Shown one piece after another: positions 15,180-23,569 of a stretch of DNA of 39,109 nt. Under the pieces are notes generated by a model. It saw only the letters and a list, made by a program, of their open reading frames with translations, was not told the origin of the DNA and did no database searches. This DNA is from an uncultured Spirochaetota bacterium. Its GTDB lineage: Bacteria > Spirochaetota > Spirochaetia > Treponematales > Rectinemataceae. The first letter of the stretch is position 1. Every line of letters begins with the position of its first letter. The DNA is taken from assembly GCA_903821875.1 (NCBI GenBank), contig CAIJMU010000109.1, forward strand, positions 1 through 39,109, written 5' to 3'. Position numbers and translations under genes: made by a program.

Positions 15180-15246
15180 TGCAGCCTCCATTCGCTTGCC
15201 CGGACCCACTTCTCGGGCGAATTCCACATACCGTCACGGGAGGCGC

Positions 15247-15275
15247 ACTATGCAGTACCTCTCCCGAAAAATCAA
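15247..15275 (-). promoter_or_regulatory. Likely promoter of the DksA-like gene
   Basis: On the minus strand TTGATT (15275-15270), 17 bases, then CATAGT (15252-15247). The leader to ATG 15179 would be about 60 bases. Matches were made by eye. Confidence 0.45.
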
Positions 15276-15413
15276 GAGAAAAGCTTCCACCATGCCAGTT
15301 CCAGGTTTTGCGGCAGAAGGAGTCCCTGCGGAAAAACGCAGCGTCCGCCAGACTATGCCTGTTTTTTCGCGGCAAGGAGGGTCAACTGGTAAAGGATGCA
15401 GCCACTGCGGCGA

Positions 15414-15446
15414 TTGACATTAGCGACACTCAACCCGTACTATAAT
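15414..15446 (+). promoter_or_regulatory. Likely promoter of infA
   Basis: A consensus TTGACA (15414-15419) is followed at 18 bases by TACTAT (15438-15443), which runs into a perfect TATAAT (15441-15446) at 21 bases. The actual -10 is therefore uncertain, but the combination is the strongest plus-strand promoter seen here. It gives a leader of about 120 bases. The rest of the 15180-15574 gap holds the DksA-gene promoter and no gene I can support. A 16-codon frame from ATG 15552 overlaps the infA start and may be chance. Confidence 0.6.
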
Positions 15447-15574
15447 AATCGCTCTGGCACAAACTTCAAATTTCCCTGGCGAAAATCCGTACGGAAAACC
15501 ACTGAAGGCATTCGGCTTCGAGCCCGACAAGCGGTCCGCGAAGAGCGCCGCATGCGGATCATCCAGGAGGAAAC

Positions 15575-15793
15575 GTGGCGAAGGAAGAGGCGATCGAGGT
15601 AGAGGGAATTGTAAAAGAGTCCCTGCCGAATACGATGTTCAGGGTCGAGTTGCCGAATGGTCACGTCATTCTCGCCCACCTATCCGGCAAAATGCGCAAG
15701 CACTACATCCGTATCGTCCCTGGCGACAAGGTAAAGGTCGCGCTTTCCCCCTACGATCTCAACCGGGGTCGCATCATTTACCGCGAGAAATAA
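15575..15793 (+). CDS. infA: Translation initiation factor IF-1
   Basis: 72 aa, the normal IF-1 length, from GTG 15575 with AGGAGG at 15565-15570. The S1-like OB fold is standard: [59 protein letters not shown], and the ending GRIIYREK. It binds the 30S A site during initiation. Its last 20 bases overlap the 3' end of the convergent Smr gene on the other strand, so the two transcripts are antisense at their ends. Confidence 0.98.
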   Translation: MAKEEAIEVEGIVKESLPNTMFRVELPNGHVILAHLSGKMRKHYIRIVPGDKVKVALSPYDLNRGRIIYREK

Positions 15794-16349
15794 GAGGCCG
15801 GACGAGGACCCATAGGGCTCCGCTTCCGCCATCCGCCTTGTCAGCCTGGCCAAAACGGCCAGAGCGCGGATTGGCCTCGAGGAAGGCCCGCATCGCCTTG
15901 CCCAACACGGGGCCATCCGCCGAGTGGTTTCCCTTTCCAGTGATCACCAATACCTTTTCGATTCCCCCCCGCGCCGCTCCTTCGAGGAAGCTTCCGAGGG
16001 CGAGTTCCGCCTCTGCGACGGTCTTGCCATGGAGATCGATGCGGGCTCCCGGACGCAGGTCCTGGCGGCGCCTGGACTCCTCGCGGGCTCCTGCCTCCGA
16101 GCTCTCTCTGCTGCTCCCGCCTGCCTCATCCTTGTCCGAAACCCCGTGCTCGTCGAGCCAGGCTTCCATGGTGAAGCGCGCAGCCTCACGCTGCTTCCGC
16201 GCCGCCTCGCGTTGCGCGTCAAGACGTTCCCGCTTCGAGGCCTCCTCGGTCCGGGCCTTCCGCTCCGCGTCGGAGGCGGCGTCGAGGCCGCCGGGCTGCG
16301 CCGAGCGGCGGTCCCATTCATCCAGAAGCTTCCCGAAGTCCATGCTCAC
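15774..16349 (-). CDS. Smr-domain protein
   Basis: 191 aa from ATG 16349. The first 100 residues are charged and coiled-coil-like ([20 protein letters not shown] and similar). The Smr domain follows with [19 protein letters not shown], the [11 protein letters not shown] loop and a final strand ending in GALWVLVRP. Smr domains are found in MutS2 and as small stand-alone proteins, and several have nuclease activity. The DLHG and the Gly-Lys-Gly-Asn-His motifs expected for activity are present. The start overlaps the batD stop (ATGA), so it is the last gene of the Bat chain. A role in nucleic acid cleavage, perhaps on stalled ribosomes, is inference from the family. Confidence 0.9.
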   Translation of the reverse strand: MSMDFGKLLDEWDRRSAQPGGLDAASDAERKARTEEASKRERLDAQREAARKQREAARFTMEAWLDEHGVSDKDEAGGSSRESSEAGAREESRRRQDLRPGARIDLHGKTVAEAELALGSFLEGAARGGIEKVLVITGKGNHSADGPVLGKAMRAFLEANPRSGRFGQADKADGGSGALWVLVRPLISRGK

Positions 16350-18154
16350 CAGGAATATATCATAGTGTCAGAAATCCAGCCTGAGCTCCCGTTGGCAAAG
16401 CGGAGGTAGGTCCAGCCGGGTACCGAAGCAAGACGGGTTCCGTTCCTGCCGGGATCGATGGCCAGAGATGACTCGGCATCCAGGGAGGGAAGGGCGGCGA
16501 GATGTGGCGACCACGACAGATAGTGGATGCGGCCTCCTTCCTGAAATGCCGCGATTGAAACCGCGGTGGCGAGAATGGCAGCAAGGGCGAGCGCGATAAA
16601 CAGAGGGCTGGCCAGAGAAGCGGCCAGGGCCCAGCCACGCCTTCGCCTCCTCGCTAGTACGAGGAAGAGGGCGGCCAGGACAGCGAGGGCAGAGGCTAGG
16701 GCGACAAAGGGATTAGGCCAGGACCTGAAATCGGGGGGCTCCGCGCCAAGATCGGCAGCAACCAAGCGTGCCAGGGGGCGAAGGCTTGCGTCCTCACGCC
16801 TGGCGGCGCGGTAGAGGCTTGCCAGGCCCTCCCCTGCCCTGCCTTCGGACAGGGAGATGGCAGCATCGCAGAGGACAGGGTCAAGCCTGCCCTGCCTGCC
16901 TGGTCCAAGGCCAGCGGCGAGGACCCTGGCCACTGCAGTGTCACCACGCGACAGGGCTGCCAGAAAGGCCGTGATGCTGTCCCCCCGCCGGGCCTTGAGC
17001 AGCTTCGAGAGGCGCTCCACTGCCACCATGGCCCCCCTGCTTCGCCCATCATCCGATGAAGCGATCCGCAGCGTGAAGGTCTCGCTCGCGAGGACCCTCA
17101 CTTCGCCGCCTGGCGAGAGGCAGGGCCAGGCTGCTACCCCGAGCTCGAGCAGGCCTGGACCATGGGCCCTGACCCCGATTTCCCAGGACGCATCCCCTAC
17201 CCAGCTCTCCCCGTCGGCCTTGTAGGCATCGACGCGGCGCCAGCTCGCGTCGCCGGGAGGCAGGGCCTGCCCCTCGAGGCTGAGAAGGGGCGCCGGAAGA
17301 GTCAGGAAGGGAAAGTTGCCACGCCCTGAAACAATGACCCGTAGCATGATCCTGTCGCCCACCAGCGCGCTCGGAGGCCCGTCGAGCGAAAGGGAAAAAT
17401 TCCCGATCGCCCGGCTCGAGGAAATAGCCGGGGGAATATCCCGCACGGTTATCCTGAAGGCAGGAGCCAAGCCCCGGGGCTTGGCGCTGATATCGGCTTC
17501 GGGCAGGAGGAGGCTGCCAGCCTCGAGGGCTGTGGCGACCCAGGAGAATCCATCGCTGCCCGTTTCGAGAACAAGGCCCTCAGGCAGGGCAAAGGCGGGC
17601 CAGGCGCCAAGAGGAATTCCTGACCTCGAGAGCAGGCGGAGGCGAAAGCCCTCGAAGCGGGTGACCGACACAGGCGCTGCCCATTCCCAGGACTCACCCT
17701 GCGCAAGGCTGCCTGGCAGGGGAGTATCCGCAAAGCTGACTTCAATCCGCGGAATCTCGAAGACACCCTCCTCGCCCAGAAAGCGGAGCCGGCTGATTGC
17801 CCTTCGACCGGCCACAGACGATCGCAGGCTGAGCAGGATCTCGGTCCCCCGCGCCTCGTTGGCTGCAACAAAGGGCTTCCCGGCCATACTGTCGACGGAG
17901 AGCCCGGGATCGAGGAGATAGGATTCAAGACGGGCGTCGCGAAGGCCGTGGATGACAAGGCTGCAGACAAGGACGGAGTCGAGGGGAGGGGGGATGCCAG
18001 GGAGGTCCATGGTTACGCGGTAAGCCCCTCCCTGGATCCCGAGGTCCCTCGACTCGGAGAAGCCGGCGCAGGGGTAGAGGGCAAGGAAGAGGAGGAGGAG
18101 GCTGGGAAGGGCCCAGGAAGGATGCAGATCTGTCTTACCAGTCACGGACATCAT
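16346..18154 (-). CDS. batD: BatD-like oxygen-tolerance protein with BatE-like C-terminal part
   Basis: 602 aa from ATG 18154, preceded by GGAGG 9 bases away. Signal peptide at about residues 14-33. The BatD-type beta domains occupy up to about 370; the strand LVGDRIMLRVIVSGRGNFPF and the LPAPLLSLEGQALPP stretch are typical. A helical, TPR-like part follows at about 390-460, then two membrane segments (about 481-501 and 508-537), and the end reads as a bacterial SH3-like domain (GWTYLRFANGSSGWISDTMI). TPR, membrane segments and SH3 are what separate BatE proteins carry, so this looks like a BatD-BatE fusion. It is 3' to batA, batB and the TPR gene, and overlaps that gene by 20 bases. Role inferred: a periplasm-facing complex of the MoxR/VWA system. 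Confidence 0.75.
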   Translation of the reverse strand: MMSVTGKTDLHPSWALPSLLLLFLALYPCAGFSESRDLGIQGGAYRVTMDLPGIPPPLDSVLVCSLVIHGLRDARLESYLLDPGLSVDSMAGKPFVAANEARGTEILLSLRSSVAGRRAISRLRFLGEEGVFEIPRIEVSFADTPLPGSLAQGESWEWAAPVSVTRFEGFRLRLLSRSGIPLGAWPAFALPEGLVLETGSDGFSWVATALEAGSLLLPEADISAKPRGLAPAFRITVRDIPPAISSSRAIGNFSLSLDGPPSALVGDRIMLRVIVSGRGNFPFLTLPAPLLSLEGQALPPGDASWRRVDAYKADGESWVGDASWEIGVRAHGPGLLELGVAAWPCLSPGGEVRVLASETFTLRIASSDDGRSRGAMVAVERLSKLLKARRGDSITAFLAALSRGDTAVARVLAAGLGPGRQGRLDPVLCDAAISLSEGRAGEGLASLYRAARREDASLRPLARLVAADLGAEPPDFRSWPNPFVALASALAVLAALFLVLARRRRRGWALAASLASPLFIALALAAILATAVSIAAFQEGGRIHYLSWSPHLAALPSLDAESSLAIDPGRNGTRLASVPGWTYLRFANGSSGWISDTMIYSW

Positions 18155-18725
18155 CCCTGGGATCCTCCCCGGAACCAGGTCGCCACGATCCGGTCTCCAG
18201 GCGGCGGAAGAGCTTGAGAATCTCGGGACTGCCCTCGCTGCGAGCCCGTGCAAGGGGGGCGGGACTGCCGAGAGGCGCAGCGCCCTCCTTTTTCCAGGCC
18301 CGCCAGGATAGCTCGAGATTGCGCCGCGCATCCTGGTCCCCGGGCTTCCCCCGTAGCGCCTCCTTGAAGGCCCTCCAGGCAGCCTCATAGTCGCCTCGCC
18401 CGTAGTCCAGCACCCCGAGATTGTAGGCCGCCATGGCCTTTATCTCCGCTTCGCCCTCGCGGAGGGCGCGAAGGTAGAGGGAAGCGGCTGCCTTGTACTC
18501 CCCGACCCCTGCCCAGGAGTTAGCCAGGTCATAGTTGATGACAGAGGCCCAGGCAGGCTCGTGGAGGCTGAGGTAGAGCGAGGCAGCCTCGCCGTAACGA
18601 CCTTCTCGGTGCAGCCGGTTGGCACTGAGGATCGTGGCGTAGTCACCTGCTATCGCACAGGATCCAGACAAGGCCAGGACCAGGGCAAGCGCGGCCAGGG
18701 AGGCCGCAGCCAGGGAGGCCCTCAC
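18135..18725 (-). CDS. TPR protein, BatC-like
   Basis: 196 aa from GTG 18725, which overlaps the batB stop (GTGA). A signal peptide (LAAASLAALALVLALSGSCA) precedes tetratricopeptide-like units: RLHREGRYGEAASLYLSLHE, SWAGVGEYKAAASLYLRALREG, and the well-formed AYNLGVLDYGRGDYEAAWRA. The Leu-Ser-Gly-Ser-Cys near residue 23 could be a lipobox. The end (about 150-196) is charged and without repeats. In Bat clusters a TPR protein follows batB and helps to assemble the complex at the membrane. The short overlap with batD supports co-translation. Confidence 0.8.
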   Translation of the reverse strand: MRASLAAASLAALALVLALSGSCAIAGDYATILSANRLHREGRYGEAASLYLSLHEPAWASVINYDLANSWAGVGEYKAAASLYLRALREGEAEIKAMAAYNLGVLDYGRGDYEAAWRAFKEALRGKPGDQDARRNLELSWRAWKKEGAAPLGSPAPLARARSEGSPEILKLFRRLETGSWRPGSGEDPRDDVRDW

Positions 18726-19723
18726 CGCAGGGTCCCTTGAATGCGGGAAGCAAGCCTCGCGGTCGCGAGCATCCGCGCTGCCAAGCGGCCGATGAAGGCG
18801 AGGAGGGCGAGGGAGAGGAAGAGTGGCCCACGATCCTGGGTCCGGGTAATCTCCCGGGTCCCCGTCTGACCCTCCTTGTCGAACTCGGAAACGATCGACT
18901 GGAGGGTCGAAGCCTCTGCAGCGTCGTAGTAATGCCCCCCTGTTACCGAGGCAAGAGCCCTGAGCAGGCTGGAATCCTGGGATACACGGATGGGTTTTCC
19001 GTTTTTTTCGACAAGGGGCCTGCCCTCAGGACCTGGGATGGTCACAGGCTCAGCGCCACCAAAACCGATCGCATAGATGCACGCGCCACGCTCCTTGGCC
19101 AGGGCAGCAGCTGCCCTGGCGCGCAGGTCGAGGTCCCCGCCGTCGGAGAGGACCACGATAATCCGCCCCCTACCCGCGAGCGCGGTGAAGGTGGAGAGGG
19201 CAGCCTCGATGCCAGAACCAAGGTCGGTGCCCTTCCGGCTGATGATCGAGGGCGAGGCGTAGCTCAGGGCCGAGTCGATGGCGTCACGATCCTCGGTCAT
19301 GGGCACGAGCACCACAGCCTCCCCCTTGACCACGACCATGGAAAAGCTTGCCCCTGGTGCCCTGGCCATCAGGAGGCGCGCCAGCACCCCCGCTGCCGAA
19401 AGCCGTGATCCGACCGCGTCCTGGGCCACCATGCTGCGCGAGACGTCGAGCACGAGGGCCACCTCAAGTCCGCTCCGCTCAACCCTCTCAGACCCCTCCC
19501 CCCAGGAAGGACCTGCGAGGGCAAGGCTCATCGAAGCGATGAACAAGAGGGAGGCGCCTGTCCCTACAATGCGGGCCAGCCTACGGAGCCGGGTGCGGGC
19601 CAGTCCAGGAGCAGTCAAGGCGGACAGGGATAGTGCGAGCGGCTTCGTCCTTCTCCAGACCAGTACGAGTTCGAGAGGGAGGAGGGTGAGGAGCCAGAGG
19701 AAGACAGGATGGTCGAGGATCAT
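18722..19723 (-). CDS. batB: BatB: VWA-domain membrane protein
   Basis: 333 aa. Membrane segments at about residues 8-22 and 51-70 flank a short loop, and a third is near the C-terminus (LFLSLALLAFIGRLAA). The von Willebrand A domain begins with the MIDAS sequence LVLDVSRSM (Asp93, Ser95, Ser97) and has further metal-site candidates in KGTDLGSGIEAAL and IIVVLSDGGDLDL. The arrangement of N-terminal membrane anchors followed by a VWA domain, next to a second such gene, is that of BatB. The ATG overlaps the batA stop (ATGA). MIDAS proteins of this kind bind partners after action of the MoxR ATPase; the target is not known. Confidence 0.88.
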   Translation of the reverse strand: MILDHPVFLWLLTLLPLELVLVWRRTKPLALSLSALTAPGLARTRLRRLARIVGTGASLLFIASMSLALAGPSWGEGSERVERSGLEVALVLDVSRSMVAQDAVGSRLSAAGVLARLLMARAPGASFSMVVVKGEAVVLVPMTEDRDAIDSALSYASPSIISRKGTDLGSGIEAALSTFTALAGRGRIIVVLSDGGDLDLRARAAAALAKERGACIYAIGFGGAEPVTIPGPEGRPLVEKNGKPIRVSQDSSLLRALASVTGGHYYDAAEASTLQSIVSEFDKEGQTGTREITRTQDRGPLFLSLALLAFIGRLAARMLATARLASRIQGTLR

Positions 19724-20712
19724 GGCAGTTCCACCCCGAGGACGAGGCCCAGAAATCGTGACAAAGCGATGAGGGCGAAGGCGATGAGGCTGAAAAGGGG
19801 CGCCATCGAACGCTCGCTGCTCACTGACCGCGTGCGCGAGAGGGAGAGGCTCTGTTCGGCGACACTATCGAAGGCAGCCGAGAGGCCCTTGCTGTCGGAG
19901 GCGTCGTGATAGCTGCCACCACCCCGCGCTGCGATGGCGGCAAGCCCCTGGGCATCGAAGCCCGAGTCGAGGGTCCCACTCCGCGTAGTCCCCGTACCCG
20001 GATCGGCGTAGCTCAAGGGGACCTGGCCCTTGCTGCCGATGCCGACGACAGAAATGGAAAAGCCGGCCTCGAAGGCGAGATCGGCCGCGCTCCCGGGGGC
20101 AATGGCCCCCGCATTGCTTTCACCATCGGTCAGTACGACGATGTACCGCTTCCGTTCCGCCAGCGCGGCGCCACCGTGGGCAGCCGCTACCGCGATACCC
20201 GTTCCAAGGGCGGTCCCATCGCCAAGCATGCCCGGCTTCAGCTCGCCGAGCCGCCTGGCAACCATTGCATGGTCCAGGGTGGGGGGACAGAGGAGGGCTG
20301 CCTCGCTTCCAAAAGCCACCAGTCCTACGGCCTCGTTCCTGCGGCTGGCCAGGAGGCCCTTCACGAGGGCGGAAGCCGCTCCAAGCCGGCTCGGCCGGAA
20401 ATCCTCGGCAGCCATGCTCGGGGAGACATCGATGGCCATGATGATCTCGTCGCCGCGCTCGAGGTAAAAGAGGGATTGTGAGACCAGGGCCGGCCCGGCA
20501 AAGGCAAAGATGAGCACGGCAAAGCCCGCCAGGCCTAATCCCTCCCTGAGTCGGTCCATGCCCCTCCACCATGGATGTGGAAGGGGAGCTGCCACTCCTC
20601 GTGAATCGGAAAGCGACAGGGAAAGGCGGAAACCTATCATCCTGGAACGCCGAAAAACAATCCAGACCGGGATAACGGCTAGAAGGAGGAGTGCCCATGG
20701 ACGATCAAGCAT
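19720..20712 (-). CDS. batA: BatA: VWA-domain membrane protein
   Basis: 330 aa from ATG 20712, which overlaps the upstream stop by 8 bases. Membrane segments at about residues 6-21 and 58-76 and a C-terminal one (PLFSLIAFALIALSRFLGLVL) frame a VWA domain. The MIDAS motif is AIDVSPSM (Asp95, Ser97, Ser99), with GDGTALGTGIAVAA and YIVVLTDGESNAG as the next loops. This is the layout of BatA. BatA and BatB together with MoxR, DUF58 and the BatD-type protein are a conserved set in spirochaetes and Bacteroidetes, linked to stress or envelope functions. Confidence 0.9.
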   Translation of the reverse strand: MLDRPWALLLLAVIPVWIVFRRSRMIGFRLSLSLSDSRGVAAPLPHPWWRGMDRLREGLGLAGFAVLIFAFAGPALVSQSLFYLERGDEIIMAIDVSPSMAAEDFRPSRLGAASALVKGLLASRRNEAVGLVAFGSEAALLCPPTLDHAMVARRLGELKPGMLGDGTALGTGIAVAAAHGGAALAERKRYIVVLTDGESNAGAIAPGSAADLAFEAGFSISVVGIGSKGQVPLSYADPGTGTTRSGTLDSGFDAQGLAAIAARGGGSYHDASDSKGLSAAFDSVAEQSLSLSRTRSVSSERSMAPLFSLIAFALIALSRFLGLVLGVELP

Positions 20713-21628
20713 GAACACGGGCGGCCTCTTCGACAAAGCGCTCGGCATCACGGCCGAGAAGGCGGGCGCGCTGGGCGACCTTAATAAGCCTCGCGGGCTC
20801 TGCCAGGCCGGGTTCTGGCCAGGGAGCGAAGCGGACGAGGTCGGTCTCGCCAAGGAGGGCCGCAAGCTCGCCCCGGAAGCCCTCGCCGGGGAATTGGGTG
20901 ATGGGCAGACGGGAAAGCTCCGAAGGCGTCAAGGCGGCGGCCTCGGGGAAGAGCCGCCGCGCAAGATAGCGCCTGAGTGATTGTGCCAGGAGGGCGTGGA
21001 AGGCAGCGGCATCCCCCCCCGTTGCGTTGGCCTCGAGCCAGTCAAGCGTACGTTCGAGGCTCCGTATGGCCTCGCGCTCGCGGAGCCTGGCCAGGAGGGC
21101 CCGGGCAGCCGGGATGACCCAGAGGGCAAAGCCGACGCTGCCCAGGACAAGGATGAGGGCGAGGGCAGCGAAACCATAGAGGAAGAGGGACATGCCCGGT
21201 GGCTCGCGCTGGGGCTTCAGGGGGGCAAGGTCACGGACTCCTGATGCGATCGTTGACATGGTCTCGAAGGGCAGCTCTGGAAAGACGATGCCTCCCCGGG
21301 AAAACTGCGGGATGGTCCCCGGCCCCTGCGACCAGGGAACAAAGCGCAGGGAAAGGACCCACCCCGAGCCATCCCGGGAAAGAGAGACTGCCTTCACTTC
21401 TGGGTCGGAATCCAGCTCGGCCACGGGGAGGCCAGAACCAGGACTCAGGGAAAAAGGCCCTGGCTCGGGACCCGAAATCTCCAGCCGCGCCTCGAGAAGC
21501 ACCTCCTGCCCCGCGACAAAGAGCCGGGGCACACAGCGTATTCCGGTCACGATGGCTTCACCGGCAAGCGGCTGCCCGAGGGCTGCCCCGACAAGGGACA
21601 GCGCCAGCACGAAACGCGGAAGCCTCAC
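20705..21628 (-). CDS. Bat-cluster membrane protein (DUF4381-like), function unknown
   Basis: About 307 aa if started at GTG 21628, which overlaps the DUF58 stop as GTGA; in-frame codons further upstream read into that gene. The chosen start gives a signal peptide (RFVLALSLVGAALGQPLAGE). A beta-rich extracytoplasmic part follows, then one membrane segment (FLYGFAALALILVLGSVGFALWVIP). The helical cytoplasmic tail includes ATGGDAAAFHALLAQSLRRYLARRL, a pattern seen in small proteins encoded between DUF58 and BatA. The position between those genes is the main evidence for membership in the same complex. I do not know its biochemical role. Confidence 0.7.
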   Translation of the reverse strand: MRLPRFVLALSLVGAALGQPLAGEAIVTGIRCVPRLFVAGQEVLLEARLEISGPEPGPFSLSPGSGLPVAELDSDPEVKAVSLSRDGSGWVLSLRFVPWSQGPGTIPQFSRGGIVFPELPFETMSTIASGVRDLAPLKPQREPPGMSLFLYGFAALALILVLGSVGFALWVIPAARALLARLREREAIRSLERTLDWLEANATGGDAAAFHALLAQSLRRYLARRLFPEAAALTPSELSRLPITQFPGEGFRGELAALLGETDLVRFAPWPEPGLAEPARLIKVAQRARLLGRDAERFVEEAARVHA

Positions 21629-22527
21629 GGGAAGCGTCGTCTCCGCGAGTCGAAGTATTCGAGAAAACTTCGAGCTGGGTCGTCGTCCGTGTCCAGGTCG
21701 AGACGTCCGACGCGACACTCAGCGAGATCCTGGTGGATGCGCCCGATGTCTTTTGCCCAGAAATCCTGCCAGGCCCGACGGAAGCCACGGCTCCCAAGTG
21801 CGGCCCAGGCGGGCCTGCCGCTTTCCGCGTCGAGCAGGGGGAAGCCTCCTGAAGTCGGGAGCCCGCGCTCGAGTGCGTCAGAAATGCGGACAGCCACGAC
21901 ATCGTGACGTCGCCCCAGGATGGCCAATGGCAGTTTCCAGCCGGGCGAGCGCCAGTCTGAGAGCACGATCACGAGGCTCCTGCGCTTCAAGAGGCGTGAC
22001 ACGGTTCCGAGGGCTCCGGCAAGTCCTGTGCTGCCCTGCCCCGCAGCCTGACCTGGGGGCTGCCTTAGCCCCTGATCCAGGCCCTGATCCACCAGCGCAA
22101 GGACATGGGCCCTGCCCCGCCGGGGGTCGCGGTAGCCGAAGGTGCCCAAGTCAAAGTGGAGGCCTCCGACAGGCATGTCCCGGAGACTTGCCGCGTGTCC
22201 AAGGAGGGCTGCCGAAAGGAGGGCCATGTCAGCCTTGGAAAGCTGTCCCGAGCCCTCGTCCATCGAAGCCGAGCGGTCTATCACCAGGAAGAGGGACAGG
22301 GAGCGGTCTTCGCGATAGGAGCGGACGTGGGGTCGCCTTGAGCGGACCGACACATTCCAGTCGATGAGCCGCGCGTCATCGCCTGGGCTGTATTCGCGCA
22401 GCGAATCGAAGTCGAGGCCGCGCCCCCTGAACACCGAGCGGAACTCGCCCCGGGCAAAGGAGGTCGAAAGCGCGGAAGAGGAAAAGAGGAGTTTCCTGAT
22501 CCTCTCGTGGAGTTCTTCACGATCCAC
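21625..22527 (-). CDS. DUF58-family protein of the MoxR/Bat system
   Basis: 300 aa from GTG 22527, which has GGAGG 7 bases upstream. The DUF58 signature is clear: GRGLDFDSLREYSPGDDARLIDWNVS, then SYREDRSLSLFLVIDRSASM, which is a VWA-like strand with a MIDAS-type D-x-S-x-S. It lies directly downstream of moxR, the universal position of this gene, and its stop overlaps the next start. Family members are thought to act with MoxR in assembling or modifying the VWA-containing complex. Confidence 0.9.
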   Translation of the reverse strand: MDREELHERIRKLLFSSSALSTSFARGEFRSVFRGRGLDFDSLREYSPGDDARLIDWNVSVRSRRPHVRSYREDRSLSLFLVIDRSASMDEGSGQLSKADMALLSAALLGHAASLRDMPVGGLHFDLGTFGYRDPRRGRAHVLALVDQGLDQGLRQPPGQAAGQGSTGLAGALGTVSRLLKRRSLVIVLSDWRSPGWKLPLAILGRRHDVVAVRISDALERGLPTSGGFPLLDAESGRPAWAALGSRGFRRAWQDFWAKDIGRIHQDLAECRVGRLDLDTDDDPARSFLEYFDSRRRRFP

Positions 22528-22552
22528 CTGCTGGCCTCCGCTTTCCCGTAGC

Positions 22553-23539
22553 CTAGGGTAGGGATATGGAGGACAAAAGACGCGCTATGACGGCATCGGC
22601 CGAGACGCTGTCGGCCTCGGCCTGGTAGCTCATCACAAGGCGGTGACGGAGCACCGGGCGGGCCATGGCCTTCACATCATCGGGGAGGACGTGGTCGCGC
22701 CCGTCGAGGAGGGCTGCGATCCTGGCACAGCGGGACAGGTGGATGGAGGCGCGGGGGGAGGCGCCGAACTCGACATAGCGGGACAGATCCTTGACGTGCT
22801 GGCCGGATTGTTCGCGACCGGGCCTGCTGGCGCGCACGAGACGCACGATATAGCGGAGGATCGCGTCGTCAAGGCGGACAGCATCCACGGATGACCTCAG
22901 GAAGGCGATCTCCTCGGGCCCGAGTATTTTTCCTACCGGCGCCTGCCTCGTGGCCGCCGATCGGCGCACGATCTCCTCCTCCTCGTTTTCGGCCGGATAA
23001 TCGATGAGGAGCTTGAGTACAAAGCGGTCGAGTTCCGCCTCCGGGAGGGGATAGGTCCCCTCATGCTCGATGGGATTCTGGGTAGCCATGACAAAGAAGG
23101 GCTCGGGAAGCCTGAGGCTCTCCTCGCCGATTGTCACCTGGCCCTCCTCCATCGCCTCGAGAAGGGCGGACTGAACCTTCGCCGGGGCCCGGTTCACCTC
23201 GTCCGCAAGCACGATATTGGCAAAAAGCGGGCCGCGACGCGCAAGGAAGCGCCCCGTGTTCTGCTCCCAGATCAGGGCCCCCGTGATGTCGGCCGGCAGG
23301 AGGTCAGGAGTAAACTGGATGCGGCTGAAAGAGAGTCCGGAGATGTCGGCGAAGGTCCGCACTGCGAGGGTCTTGGCGAGGCCTGGAACGCCCTCGAGAA
23401 GGACGTGTCCCCCCGCCAGAATCCCGGTGAGGATGCCACGGGACAACTCGTCCCTGCCCACGAGCCTCAGGCCCATCTCGTCCCTCGCACGTTTGGCCAG
23501 GGCAGCGGCCTCCCGGGTCATGCCTGGATCAGCGTTCAT
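22553..23539 (-). CDS. MoxR-family AAA+ ATPase
   Basis: 328 aa from ATG 23539 with AAGGAG 6 bases upstream; a GTG at 23554 is the alternative. Walker A is GVPGLAKT (about residues 50-57), Walker B is IVLADEVNRAP, and the sensor and arginine-finger regions are VMATQNPIEHEGTYPLPEAELDRF. This is the typical MoxR proteobacterial/spirochaetal pattern. Such ATPases are chaperone-like and act on VWA proteins such as BatA and BatB. It stands 30 bases after the Crp-type gene and 25 bases before DUF58, so it is probably co-transcribed with both. Confidence 0.95.
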   Translation of the reverse strand: MNADPGMTREAAALAKRARDEMGLRLVGRDELSRGILTGILAGGHVLLEGVPGLAKTLAVRTFADISGLSFSRIQFTPDLLPADITGALIWEQNTGRFLARRGPLFANIVLADEVNRAPAKVQSALLEAMEEGQVTIGEESLRLPEPFFVMATQNPIEHEGTYPLPEAELDRFVLKLLIDYPAENEEEEIVRRSAATRQAPVGKILGPEEIAFLRSSVDAVRLDDAILRYIVRLVRASRPGREQSGQHVKDLSRYVEFGASPRASIHLSRCARIAALLDGRDHVLPDDVKAMARPVLRHRLVMSYQAEADSVSADAVIARLLSSISLP

Positions 23540-23569
23540 CGAGTGCTCCTTCACTGTCCCTAGTCCCTC

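Noticed and set aside
15552-15602. Upstream frame of 16 codons overlapping the infA start
   Set aside because: No SD of its own is visible, and the AGGAGG inside it serves infA; probably chance.
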